From Blastocladiella britannica (taxonomy: Eukaryota > Blastocladiomycota > Blastocladiomycetes > Blastocladiales > Blastocladiaceae), in the NCBI GenBank assembly GCA_025349905.2, contig MU624753.1:1-25993 (forward strand): a stretch of DNA of 25,993 bases, in the 5' to 3' direction. Below, piece after piece: positions 9,189 through 19,720 of the stretch. A program made the translations under genes and the position numbers. Every line of letters starts with the position of its first letter. Position 1 is the stretch's first letter. The notes under the pieces were generated by a model that did no database searches, was not told the origin of the DNA, and saw only the letters and a program-made list of their open reading frames with translations.

Positions 9189-9905
9189 GTTAAGGCAAAT
9201 CACAATGTATTTTTTTATTGTCGTGGGAAACAGGAATGGGAAGGGATGTCTAATTCAACAAGCAACCGGAAAAAAATTCATTCAGCTTCTCCCATTCGTC
9301 CATCTTTCCTCACATCTACATTGACCTGGAGTTCGTCTCGCTCGCTTTTGCACTGCTGATTCGGCAAAGTGATAATTTTTTTAACGTTGATCGATTTCCT
9401 TTAGGACTCGGCGTTGGATCGTTGCCCTCGCTGCAAGTCACTTTTTGTTTGTTTGTGGATATTATATCTTCGGAGTGTCCCGCTCATATAATTATTACGG
9501 TGCTATCTGCCTCGCGCCACTATACACTCTGCGATCGCGCACGACGGATCCAATCAAACAAGCTCGCTCGCTCGGTGCAAGAACAACAAAATCGACACTT
9601 ATTGGTAATTGCTGTGTCAACTCGCCGCCCCGGGATCCTCCACCCTGACTCGAAGGCTTCGTCCTCCAACCAGCCGAATCGCCAAGTAAACGAAAACCCT
9701 CGTTCGCGCAGCCTCGATCCTTGCGCGGTGCAATCCGCTGCCGACAGGAAAGAAATCGCTCTGCAGTAAAAAAAATCTTTCTTGCTGCCCGATCTCAACA
9801 GCCGCTACTCGACCTGGAGCTGCCGCGTGCACCACGTGGCTAAACCCTCTTCCCGATCCCATTGCCGCTTTTCGACCGCCTGCGCTCGAAAACGACCCAA
9901 AAAAA
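9189..9905. promoter_or_regulatory. Long intergenic region before the P4-ATPase gene
   Basis: These 717 bases lie between the derlin stop and the flippase ATG, both on the plus strand. They hold the derlin 3' end (AT-rich, about 9189-9275), a pyrimidine-rich tract (about 9285-9345) and GC-richer DNA from about 9400 on. The latter is probably promoter and 5' leader of the flippase. Open frames in it have no family features. A non-coding leader intron cannot be excluded. Confidence 0.4.
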
Positions 9906-12900
9906 ATGGCCCACGACACACCAAATGCGGCATTGCGCCTGGATCCGTCCCTCACGGCAACCGCTCCGTTTCCGCTCCATGTCGATCCGCCGGCGACAGA
10001 ATCTGGCGCTGGACCACCGCCGGCACAAACCATGTCCTCCTCACTTGCGCGCACCCAATCGAAAGGAAGTAGTCCACTCTCGCTGAGCAGAGTTTCGGCT
10101 TCCCTATCGCGCTCGTCAAAGCACAGCGATGGGCAAAGGAAATCTGCCACACATGTCCATCCAACTACCCCTGATCGGCTCGCTTGCTCGCCCGCATCAT
10201 CGTCAAGTTTACACCACGGCGTCATGTACCAGGTTGACTTTAACCGGCCCAATTCCGTGCTCGGATCCGAGTACCACTACCCAACCAACTACATTCGAAC
10301 GACAAAGTACACGCTCGCGAGTTTTCTGCCGCTCAATCTTTTTGGCCAGGTCCGTTGAATTTTTTTTCCCAAAAATATTTACACGGCATACTCAACAATC
10401 CTGTGGTGATCCAGTTTCGGCGAATGTCAAATTTGTATTTTTTGCTCGCAGCCGTGTTCTCTGTGGCTGGCGACTCGACCATCTCGCCCGTTTCTCAGAT
10501 TGCGCCGCTGATCTTTGTGCTCGCAGTGACGGCCGTCAAGGATGGATTGGAGGATTACCAGCGCTATCGTGCGGACCTGACGGCCAACCTTCAGCCATGT
10601 TTTGTTGTTCGCGACGACGCCCGCGTTCAAGTGCGAACGATGGATCTTCAGGCCGGCGATCTGGTATATCTACGATTTCCTCCTTTTTGACAACAACCAC
10701 ACATCGGCTCATTTCAATCCTTCTTTCTTGTATAGGTCATGCTCAAAAAGGGTGAAAAGGTGCCTGCCGATTTGCTCCTCCTGTCCACCTCGTTCGAGGA
10801 CGGCAACTGCTTCATCGAAACATCAGAGCTCGACGGCGAGACGTCGCTCAAGCGGCGGAACGCTCTCCCCGAAACAATGACCAACGTGACCGTGGGCCTC
10901 ATTAGCGCGCTCAACGGTCGGATCCAGTGCGAGGCGCCAAACGAGAATCTCCTCAAGTTCGAGGGCCGTCTCTTGCTTGATTCGAACGGCAGCGAGCGAG
11001 TTCTTCCGCTCAACATGTCGCAATTGCTCTTGAGGGGCTCGTACCTCCGCAACACCGATTTCGCCTTTGGAGTGGTCGTCTACGCTGGCGTGGATTCAAA
11101 GATTTTCAAGAATCTCAAGCAGAGCGGACTCAAGTACAGCTCCATGGAGAAGCTGCTCAACAAAATCGTCCTCTGCGCCTTCATTTTCAACATGATCATT
11201 CTTTTTGTTTCCGTGTTCTTTGAAGTCCCCACGGTTCGTCTTGTTTTTTTTTTTAATACTGTCGGCGCAAATGTGATACTCATCAACGTAAAAAAAAACA
11301 GACCAAACTGCTGGATCAATCGGTTTGGTACATGCCCGCAGCGACAGCCATCCCGACTTATGGATTCCAACACTACTTCGCGTCCTTCATGACCTACTTT
11401 ATCTTGTTCTCGTACACCATCCCCGTCTCGCTGTTTGTGGTGATCGAGGCCGTCCGTGTTCTGCAACGACAGTTCATGATGTGGGACGACGCCATGAAGT
11501 GCCCAAGGGGTCGCCCAATGCGCGTCAACAACTCCAACTTGAACGAGGACCTTGGCTGCGTCAACTACGTCTTCTCCGACAAGACCGGGACCCTTACGCG
11601 GAACGAGATGGTCCTGACACAATTGTGCACCGGCGATCGCATTCACGACACACGGCGCATGCGGTCGGCCACGGCATCTTCCGAACTCCAGCGTGACCCA
11701 CACCTCAAGCGTCTGCTTCGTTGCATTTTGCTCTGCAACAACGTCATGCCCGTCGAAGTTCCTGTCGCTCAGCCGACTACGGGATACGATGCGTCATCAG
11801 TGCCGGCGCCGGCGCCATCCGCGTCGGCAAGCAAGTTGCCTCACATACCGCCGCTGTTTTCCAAGTCGGGACACGTCGCCAAGCCGGTGGGCAGCCCACC
11901 GCCGGGGCTCGCCATAGCAGATCCCACGGCCGCCCCAGACGCCGCCAAGGTGGCATACGAACTAGACTACGAGTCACAATCACCCGACGAGATTGCGCTT
12001 CTCCGCGGGATTCGCGCCCACTGCATTCTCAAGCAACGCAAAAAGAGCACGGTCGTTGTCGATGAGCACAGCGCAGAAAAGGAAATCGTCGTCCTTGACA
12101 TGCTCGAGTTCACGTCGGACCGCAAGCGCATGTCCGTCATCGTTCGTGAGCCCGACGACGGGATCTGGGTGTACACCAAAGGCGCCGACAACATTCTCTT
12201 TCCGCGTCTGGAATCCATTGCCCACCAGCAAGGTGCTGCCGCCGCCGCGGACACGGTTTCCGTTGCTCAAGTCAGCAAGCACCTCCATGCCTTCTCCGAG
12301 GATGGCCTGCGGACGCTCGTGTTTGCATACAAGCATCTGACCGATACCCAGTACGCCGAATTCAAGCGGCGCTACGACGATGCGGCGCGGTCGCTCGTGA
12401 ATCGCGAGGAGCGCATGGAGGCGGCGATGGACGCGGTCGAGCGGGACCTGACGCTTCTCGGATGCTCTGCGATTGAGGACCGCCTTCAGGACCGAGTCCC
12501 CGAAACGATCGACTTTTTGCTCAAGTGCGGTATCAAGGTCTGGATGCTCACGGGCGACCGGCAAGAAACGGCCATCAACATTGCGCACTCGTGCAAGCTG
12601 GTCCGACACGATGCGCAAATCCTTCGCTTTACAACACAGGGCACCGCCGAAGTCCTCGGCCAGCTCCAGGGCCACCTCAATACGATTGACAACGCCCCTT
12701 CCTCGCAATTCTTTGCGCTGGCCGTGACCGGCGAGGCGCTGTCGGTTCTATTCGAGTCTGCCCCTGGCGAGTTTTTGCGGATTGCCCAGCGGTGCACCAG
12801 TGTCATTTGCTGCCGCGTGACACCCCTCCAAAAGGCGCTTGTGGTCCGACTCATCAAGACCGAGCTCAAAGTACTCACTCTGTCCATTGGCGACGGCGCC

Positions 12901-14305
12901 AACGATGTCTCGATGATTCAGGAGGCTGATATCGGCGTCGGAATCGAGGGCGTTGAGGGAGCGCAAGCCGTTCGCGCCGCCGACTATGCCTTTGTCGAGT
13001 TCAAGAGTCTGGCGCGACTCCTTGCTGTCCACGGTCGCTATTCGCTCGTGCGCCTCGTCAACCTCGTGCTCTATTCGTTTTACAAGAACATTTCGTTCAT
13101 CTCCACCCAGTTCTTCTACGGCCCTTACAATGCGTGGAGTGGTCAGGTACGCTGCGACATGCTCTTCTTTTTATTCTTTCGTTCATACCGATTGATTGTG
13201 ATGAAAAAAATAGGCATTGTACAATGGTTCTTTTTTGCCCAACTGGAACGTGCTCTTTACGTCCCTGCCGCCATTGCTTTATGCATTCACCGAAAAGGAT
13301 TCTCCCGAGTCGTCGCTGCTTCGGAATCCAAAACTTTACCAAACAACCAGGGATGGCGGGGCACTATGGAACTGGCGCATCGCGTTTGGGTGGCTCGGGG
13401 CGACGGCATGGCACCTGATTGTCTCTGGGATTGGCAACTACCTGATCTTTTCGGACGGTGCCGCGCTCAATGTCAACGGCACCGTTCCCGACCTTGACAC
13501 GTTCCAGTGGTTCAACGCGGTGACGATGCTCGCCATTGTCACGCTCCGGATCATGCTCATGTCTAAGTACTGGACGTGGATCACCATTGTGGGGATTGCT
13601 CTGTCGTTTGCGCTCTATGTCTTGTTGATGGGCGGGCTCGAGGTCCTCACTATCATTGACACGACCGTCGGTGGGGCGCGTAAAAACGACGACATCCCAA
13701 TCGGATTTACGCTACAACTTAACGGGATTCCTGCCTACTGGTTTACGCTTTTCCTGTCGCCCATTGCGGCCGTCTTGCCGGACTTTATTGCGGCCTAGTG
13801 CGTTACCGTTCTTTTTTTTTGTTTCTCATGTTTATCTCAACTCACACGCGTTAATCCAAATAGCCTCTTGACGCAAGAATCGCCAACCGATGTCGACGTT
13901 TTGCGGGAAGCGGCCGTTGTTGAGCGACGGGCAAGGAGAAAAGGCGGTGCGCGGTCGGAAAGCTCGCTGACGGGACCAGTCGGAGCTCAAGCTCGGAGCG
14001 GCGGCGATATAGTCGCCAGCGTCAAGCAGCCTGAATCCGAGTTCGCTGCTGCGGCACGAGGTAGCCAAGATCATCAGCATCCGGTGCGAACATTGACTCG
14101 CCGCGCCGGACCCACTGCGACCGAGACTGATACCCACGACGCAAGCCGCCGACACTCGACTGCTTCAGGATCGACGCCCGTGCTGGATCGAAACGGGAAC
14201 CCGATCGCGGCGCAACACGACCCACCACGACCTCGTGAAGCATTTCATGAGCACCCATTGCCGGGTGGAACATATGAAGGAAGTAGGGAAGCCGACGTGT
14301 CGTGA
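9906..14305 (+). CDS. P4-type ATPase (aminophospholipid flippase)
   Basis: P4-ATPases flip phospholipids to the cytosolic leaflet of Golgi, endosomal or plasma membranes. Exons 9906-10349, 10415-10663, 10736-11233, 11302-13146, 13214-13797 and 13864-14305 join in frame to 1353 residues. After a Ser/Pro-rich N-terminal extension (about 1-110) come KYTLASFLPLNLFGQ and, across intron 1, FRRMSNLYFLLAA. The actuator motif DGET is at 264-267. DKTGT at 490-494 carries the phosphorylated Asp490, and YESQSPDE and KGADN lie in the nucleotide domain. MLTGDRQETAINIA, GDGANDVSMIQ and the P4-typical YSLVRLVNLVLYSFYKNI follow. SGQ joins ALYNGSFLPNWNVLFTSLP across intron 4. The last intron removes TAG at 13796-13798 and restores the family's PTDVDVLREA. 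The tail is Arg/Ser/His-rich. The family is certain; the subclass (Dnf/Drs2/ATP8-like) is only likely. A Cdc50-type partner is expected elsewhere. Confidence 0.95.
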
Positions 14306-14320
14306 ACCACCGTGTTGAGT

Positions 14321-14430
14321 NNNNNNNNNNNNNNNNNNNNNNNNNNNNNNNNNNNNNNNNNNNNNNNNNNNNNNNNNNNNNNNNNNNNNNNNNNNNNNNN
14401 NNNNNNNNNNNNNNNNNNNNNNNNNNNNNN
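14321..14430. other. Assembly gap (110 N)
   Basis: A run of 110 undetermined bases starts 15 bases after the flippase stop codon. Its true length and content are unknown. It removes the flippase 3' end from view. Confidence 1.
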
Positions 14431-14817
14431 CGGTCTTCCCTTCTTGTCCTTTCTCTCCTCCATTTTACTTCTCTCGTACCCTTAATATATATAGATTCTC
14501 AACGCCGATCTTAAGTGGGAAGTAGCATTTGACTTTAAATGGTATCGCATCTCACACAGGGAGTATATAAGATGCCTATAAATATTTATACATTTTTTTA
14601 TTATTTTTGCATTTGGATTACTGAATGAAATATAAAAAAAAATCCAATTGGAGCAGGTGGGGGGGGCATTTCTTTTTTCTTGAAATTTTTTTTTTTTGAT
14701 TGTTTTCCGATGTGGGGCCTGTGTGGTGGTGCATTTCTTTGGTGGAAAATTACAAGACCAGAGGACCGTCCGTGCCCGACTCGTCTGGGAAAAAGTGCTC
14801 GTACTCTGTTTATATAT
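14431..14817. other. AT-rich convergent intergenic segment
   Basis: The segment lies between the gap and the 3' end of the STPGR gene. It holds several A and T runs (about 14588-14608, 14632-14642 and 14684-14698), a G run near 14659 and AATATATATAGA-type sequence. No coding exon or RNA gene is recognised. Low-complexity sequence of this kind probably caused the neighbouring gap. Confidence 0.5.
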
Positions 14818-15912
14818 TCAAAGTGTAAGTGACTTCAAGCGATCGTGAATATTTGGCGCCATACCCGAATGTTTTTGGCGGAATGAGAACTGAGGAGCCG
14901 ATTGCTTGTTGCGCAGCGAGGGATTGTAAGTTCCTGGACCTGGAATCGTCTTGGCAACGTCTAACGGCAACTAGAGTGTCAATCGCATGGATCCTTTTGG
15001 CGCGTGAAGAAAAAATATATGAGACGAACCATAGCCAAGCTCCGAATCCTTGTCCCAACGGCGGCCAAGAGAATATGCAGGCGGAGCAACGCCGACCTTG
15101 GTCGGACTCACGGGGTGATACGCCGCTAGAATCACAGACAAATGAATATGATGAAGTTTATCTACAAAAAAATAAAGCATACCAGGACCAGGGCTCTTTT
15201 CTTCCATCTTTGAGTGTCGAGCCGGTGCAAACGTCGGTGCAGGCGAGGAATTCACGCAGATCTGCTTGGTACCAATGCACGTCGGCGGACAGTAAGCGGC
15301 GGGACCCGGGATGGCCTGCGGCTTCTCGGGAGGCGGGCGGGAAGTAATGGTGTACGCTGGCGCACGCATCACGACGCTGTTGGTAGTTGAGACCGTGTAC
15401 TTTGCTGGGCCGGGGTTGTCGAGATCCACCTCAGCGGGGCCGGCGTGGGGATTCGCGTGGAAGATCACCGCACGACCATCGGTGCGAACCTTCTTGAACC
15501 CACCTTGGAGCGAAAACGAAGGGCCGCGGCCGGGCACACGCGGAGAAAAAGCGGCAGGTCCAGGACCGATCGAGGCTACATTTCGCAAATTTACCCTTTA
15601 ATAATCGAATCCTTGGACGCTCTTCGTTACAAGAGCGCCTGAAATACAATAAAAACAAAAGAAGAAAATGGAAATGGAAACTGTTTTATATGTACACATA
15701 CCGGCCTTGAGCGGAATCTTGACTCCAAACGAAAAGGCTGGAGCGCGCCGCCCAGGATACTTTGCATTCACACCAATCGTTGGGGGCAAGGAGTAAACCG
15801 GTCCCGGGCCCTTGAGCTTTGCAGCAATGGGGATGCCGTCCACCTCGCTCGCTGGAAGCGCAGGGAGTGCGGAATCCTTGGCGGAAACCTTTTCACCGTC
15901 TTGGCCAGGCAT
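14818..15912 (-). CDS. STPGR (SHIPPO) repeat flagellar protein, ODF3/CIMAP-like
   Basis: Proteins with sperm-tail PG-rich repeats sit on or inside axonemal microtubules of cilia and flagella. Exons 15912-15702, 15575-15183, 15125-15030 and 14960-14818 join in frame to 280 residues. Six PGP-type repeats are visible: GPGPVYSLPP, GPGPAAFSP, NPGPAKYTV, IPGPAAYCPP, SPGPAAYHPV (formed across intron 2) and IPGPGTYNPS. They alternate with PxFSF segments such as APAFSFGVK and GPSFSLQGG. Length and layout match the ODF3/SHIPPO1 group (about 250 residues). In the last exon an alternative frame is also open, but only the frame reached with the acceptor at 14962-14961 gives PGPGTY. Intron 1 (15701-15576, 126 bases) is twice the local norm and contains a second acceptor-like TTTCAG, so its exact border is less sure. 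The gene diverges from another axonemal gene. Confidence 0.88.
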
Positions 15913-16541
15913 CGGTGGTAATTAGTATTTCAGAGAAGGTTATGAAGTCGATGTCGACTGAGCAGTCCTGGTCTTGAATTCTGATCACAATAATTTGGGC
16001 ATTAATTCTGGACGAGTGAAGTGGAGTAGAAGTCGAAAAGTTACCGAGGTGATCCAAATACTCCAATTGTAATTTTACGCTGGGGAACGAAGGCAACAGA
16101 GTTGATTGGTCAAATTGCTAGATATTTTACAATGGCGAGAGCGTGCTGCAATGGACAGCGATATAACGCGCTCGAGTCGTCGGGGGCGGAGGCTGGCAAG
16201 TTGGGGTAAGGTTTTTGGTTTGGTTTGTTGAATATTTGATATTCGACTTTATGCGTGCTGGCAAAGACAGCTCGGTATATTTGAAAAGGGGATGTCGTAC
16301 CTTTCAAGGTAGCTAAATATCGCATAATAATCATCGTTATAATGAATAAACTGGAAAAAAGTATACCAATCCCTTCCAATCATAAAGTCGATCCACGGAA
16401 TATCGCATAATTTTCCATCTTCACTTGCCTGGGCAGTTCCTGATTTAACTTCCAGCGAGTATTCTTGATATCAAGGCGAGGATCCCGATCCAACTTATTG
16501 CAATAATAATCAATATTAATTGAGCATAAAGATTTCCCCAA
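15913..16541. promoter_or_regulatory. Divergent intergenic region between two flagellar genes
   Basis: These 629 AT-rich bases separate the start codons of the STPGR and CIMIP2-like genes. They contain an exact 13-base direct repeat (16316-16328 and 16399-16411) and a small inverted repeat GAATAT-TTG-ATATTC (16230-16244). No clear RFX X-box was found by eye. Shared control of the two flagellar genes is an inference from the layout. Confidence 0.55.
16316..16411. repeat. Exact 13-base direct repeat AATATCGCATAAT
   Basis: The copies are at 16316-16328 and 16399-16411, 83 bases apart start to start, both within the divergent flagellar promoter region. An exact 13-base match is unlikely by chance in about 600 bases, though AT-richness raises the odds. 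Confidence 0.7.
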
Positions 16542-17921
16542 ATGTCCAATTCGCCTCACCACCCATCGGCATCAGCGGCCTACTCGTCAGCGCAAGGATC
16601 CGTGTCGGCTGCACCGACCTCTGGATGGCGTATCCACCGCGGGCCGGTCAACAACTATGCCACCGTGGACGATCGCTTCACATTCCCGCCTGTTCCAGGT
16701 TCGCGATCGCATTTTCCTTATTAATTAAATAAAGATTGGAGCTAACTTGATCCACGTACATTCATGTTACAGGATACACGGGATACATTCCGCGCAACCG
16801 CAATCACTTTGGTCGCCCGTATGCCATTACAACTCTGGCCGCGCTTCAGTCCTTTGAGTCTCAGTGCGCTTCCAAGTCTAAGCTCCCGCCCAAAGTTGAG
16901 GCGCTTTTGCAGGCTGGCGACGGTTATGCGCAGGTTTCCGCTGATGATGAAGGACCCGCCATGCCGACGCAGCCAGAGGGCCGTCCGCGGTGGCTGGATT
17001 CCGAGGCGTTGGTGAGCAACCCAAACTCGGCGAGCACCACGCAAAAGATTGCAGTGCGAGTGCGCCGGGACGAAGGCGTCGCGAACCACCCGACTGGCCA
17101 CCGTGCACTTGTCTTGCAGAAGCGTGCCCGCGCCAAGGAGCTCCAAGCTCAGTGCGAGCAAGACCACGTTCGTCCTCATTTCCTTTTTTTTCAGTGGTTC
17201 GTCCCTGTTGATGCAGTCCGCTCATAACAACATGAATTAGATGTTCTTGCCCGGGTACACTGGCTTTATCCCGCGCGAGCGCCAGCGGTTTGGAGAGCAG
17301 TACCAAAAGTCGGCCACTGCTGCCATGCACGAATTCAAGGCGCTTGACCGTGCGCACGACGCGCACGTGCACGCGCTGGAGGTGGTGGCGCAATTGGCAG
17401 GCACCAACGCCGACTCGGCGCGGGCGGTGCCGACGCAGCACGATAAGCGGCACGTGGTGCTCCCGGGAGCGCTCGGCTCGTTTTCGACTGCGCCGCCACC
17501 AGCGCTGCGCGCGCCGTCGCCGCCGCACGGCCTCAAGTCCACCAGCACCACCGCCGAGATGGACGACTCGGATCCGCGCGCCGCATACCGCCGCCCGATC
17601 CCCGGGTACACGGGCTACCACCGGCTGCACGCGCAGCACATTGGCGGCGTGCGCGCCGATGCCCGCGATCCGGAGGAGCCTCATGCGCCGGGAGAGGACG
17701 GCGTTGAGGGCATGCCCAAGAAGGATCTCAGCGAAACGCTGCCAATCCCAGGGTACAAGGGGTTCCTGCCACTGTACCAGCTGGCGGGTGAACACTCGTT
17801 TGGGCATACGGCCAAGCAGTGTATTTCAGAGTACAAGTCGCTGCTCAAGGAGCATCACAAGCACTATGAGGAGATGCTCTCGCGAAACGACGCGAGGGCA
17901 AAGGGTCGTGGTGGTCAGTGA
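16542..17921 (+). CDS. FAM166/CIMIP2-like ciliary microtubule inner protein
   Basis: The FAM166 (UPF0605, CIMIP2) family lines the lumen of axonemal doublet microtubules. Exons 16542-16698, 16773-17167 and 17241-17921 join in frame to 410 residues. The family signature Pro-Gly-Tyr-x-Gly recurs four times: VPGYTGYIPRNRNHFGRPYA (formed across intron 1), LPGYTGFIPRERQRFGEQY (start of exon 3), IPGYTGYHRLHAQHIGG and IPGYKGFLPLYQLAGEHSFG. Between them are Ala/Glu/Arg-rich stretches and a Pro/Ser-rich segment (about residues 255-285). The C-terminus is a charged helix (EYKSLLKEHHKHYEEMLSR). Four repeats are more than the one to three I recall for animal members. An AATAAA at 18017-18022, 96 bases past the stop, is a plausible polyadenylation signal. 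The gene shares its 5' intergenic region with the STPGR gene and converges on the GST gene. Confidence 0.87.
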
Positions 17922-18114
17922 GGATCACCGTTCTTTATTTTTTCGTTCCTTTCGTTTTTATATCGCCAGCTCCCCCCTCGCGTGCGCGCGATGTCATAAT
18001 GCAGCATAATTCTAGAAATAAATTCGCCATGTGCTTTCAAGATAACATGGGGGCTCACTCAAGAGAGGGGAGAAAAAAAAAGCACGAGCCCATCAAAGCA
18101 AACACAAATGGACA

Positions 18115-19628
18115 TCACAACTTGGCCGAGCCAAGAGCAACAATCGAGAGCGGCACCTCGATCTTATTGGTTGCCTCGTTCCGCTTGGCGGCGATCTGGT
18201 GCACGGAGCGGACCACGTTGGCAACACGCAGCGCTTCGGCGTCCGGGTCAGCGATACCATGGTTGCGAGCAATGCGCGTCAGCAAACTGCGAGTTTGCGG
18301 CGCGTTCGGGTCCGAGTCAATCCACACGCGGTTCCACGCGTGCAACAAATACGACTGGGTCGCGCGTTTGCCAGCCGGTTTGCCATCGATGCTGAATGGC
18401 GCCATCCCCACGCCGCGCGGAAGCTTGGCGATGCTGCTGCCGGCTGCCTCAAACTCGGCCGCGTGCTTGGTGGTCCAACGCACCGCATTCTTGGCAGTAG
18501 CATCGGCGTGCGTCGCCATATCCAAAAAGAGAGCAAGAATCGCGTCCAGGGTCTCGGGAACAACGTCGTTGGCAAGGAATCCTGTCGGAGTTTGCTGCTG
18601 TTGCTCTTCGTAAGCGACTGTGATTGGCGCGTCGGGCGCTCCGCTGGCACTCGACAGGCCCACAATCCGCGGCGAGCTGCGCTCGTACCCATACCGGTGA
18701 AACCGCTCCATACGCTCGACATAACGCTCGACATTGGGTGCCTTGGTTTTGATCAGGTACGACGGTTTGGGATCCCTGGAATGGTAAAGTTGAGCTTTCT
18801 CTCAAAAATTCTCAAGTTAAAAGAAATATAATGTACCGCATAAAGAAACCAGAGAGCTGACCGGCAAGCGCAAAGTCACCGAACGACGGCTGCGTGTCGG
18901 AAAGGAGGTAGAGATGCTGATCAAAGTGGTTGGACAGGGCAACCAGCAACGACTCGAGGTGCGCCGTAAAGCGGGGCATGGTCTCTTCAGTCACACCCCA
19001 CGGTGGGCGAGCGGGCAGGTACCCGGCGCGGACAATCTGTATCTCTTCCAATATCAGTCACGAAAAGAACAGGCAAAATGAAAAACGCACATCCAGCCCC
19101 CGTTCGTGCTTGCTCTTGAGGTTAGTAAGACGACCAGATCCCTCCATGAACATATTTCCGAGATACTCGCGGTTGGTATCGATATCGTCGAAGCGGTGGG
19201 CAAATCCGATCAAGAACAGCCACTCCTCGGCAATCAGCTCCACCATGCGAGACGCCGAGCGCTGCACAGGCGTCGAGGGCGTATAGTTGCACCGTGCTTC
19301 CTTGGGCAGGGCCGAGAATTCGTCCAGCCGGGCCTCAAAGAAGTCAATGATTCGGGAGCTGTTTTTGTTAATTCATTGGCCGATGAGTGAATGAAATACC
19401 GACAACAATATATGGCACGTACGTGTCCTGCAGGACCAGATTGTCGCCCACGACCACGACTGGGATCAGCGTCAGGTTAGTGCGCGGCTTGATCAGCGAC
19501 GCGTGGACCTTGGGCGACGAGATGGCCTCTTGGAACGCGACTGCGCGGTGCTTGAAGTACATGCGCATCTTGCGCACGTACGGGCTCGAGTCGGTGCCGA
19601 CCAAGATCACGCGGCGTGCTGTTGACAT
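18115..19628 (-). CDS. Glutathione S-transferase-like protein with long C-terminal region
   Basis: Exons 19628-19423, 19358-19091, 19036-18837 and 18775-18115 join in frame to 444 residues. The start MSTARRVILVGTDSSPYVRK is the beta-alpha opening of a GST N-terminal thioredoxin fold, with SSPYVRK at the expected active-site position. IPVVVVGDNLVLQDTSRIID follows, with the cis-Pro-type Val-Pro replaced by Ile-Pro and the Gln-Asp-(Thr)-Ser glutathione-binding motif formed across intron 1. A helical GST C-terminal-like domain contains PSFGDFALAGQLSGFF, typical of the conserved N-capping region. The last ~220 residues (from KPSYLIKTKAPNVERYVERM) extend well beyond a standard 200-240 residue GST and include a short Gln run. 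The substrate is unknown; glutathione-dependent activity is inferred from the family. An upstream in-frame ATG exists, but the start at 19628 fits the family better. It lies 93 bases upstream of the RPL3 stop codon, on the same strand. Confidence 0.82.
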
Positions 19629-19720
19629 TATATTGATTGAGGCAACGAAGACGCCAGAGAGAAACAAATTATGGACAACGAATGATGCTTGCATTGGGAA
19701 GCAAAAACAACAGAAACAAC

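Noticed and set aside
9406..9486. Possible small zinc-ribbon exon (DRCPRCKSLFVC) after an acceptor-like CTTTAG
   Set aside because: The frame is short, has no partner exon and only one Cys pair; not supportable as a gene.
9422..9769. 115-codon open frame before the flippase
   Set aside because: No conserved features and mixed composition; it fits better as promoter or leader DNA.
13796..13798. TAG as the end of the flippase
   Set aside because: Splicing at 13798 joins to PTDVDVLREA, the conserved segment that follows the last membrane helix in P4-ATPases.
14852..14860. Third E2F-like TTTGGCGCC
   Set aside because: It lies inside the last coding exon of the STPGR gene, where it encodes part of GMAPNIHD; most likely coincidental.
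14810..14960. Alternative last-exon frame of the STPGR gene ending TYTLNI
   Set aside because: It lacks the PGPGTYNP repeat; the frame with the acceptor at 14962-14961 preserves it.
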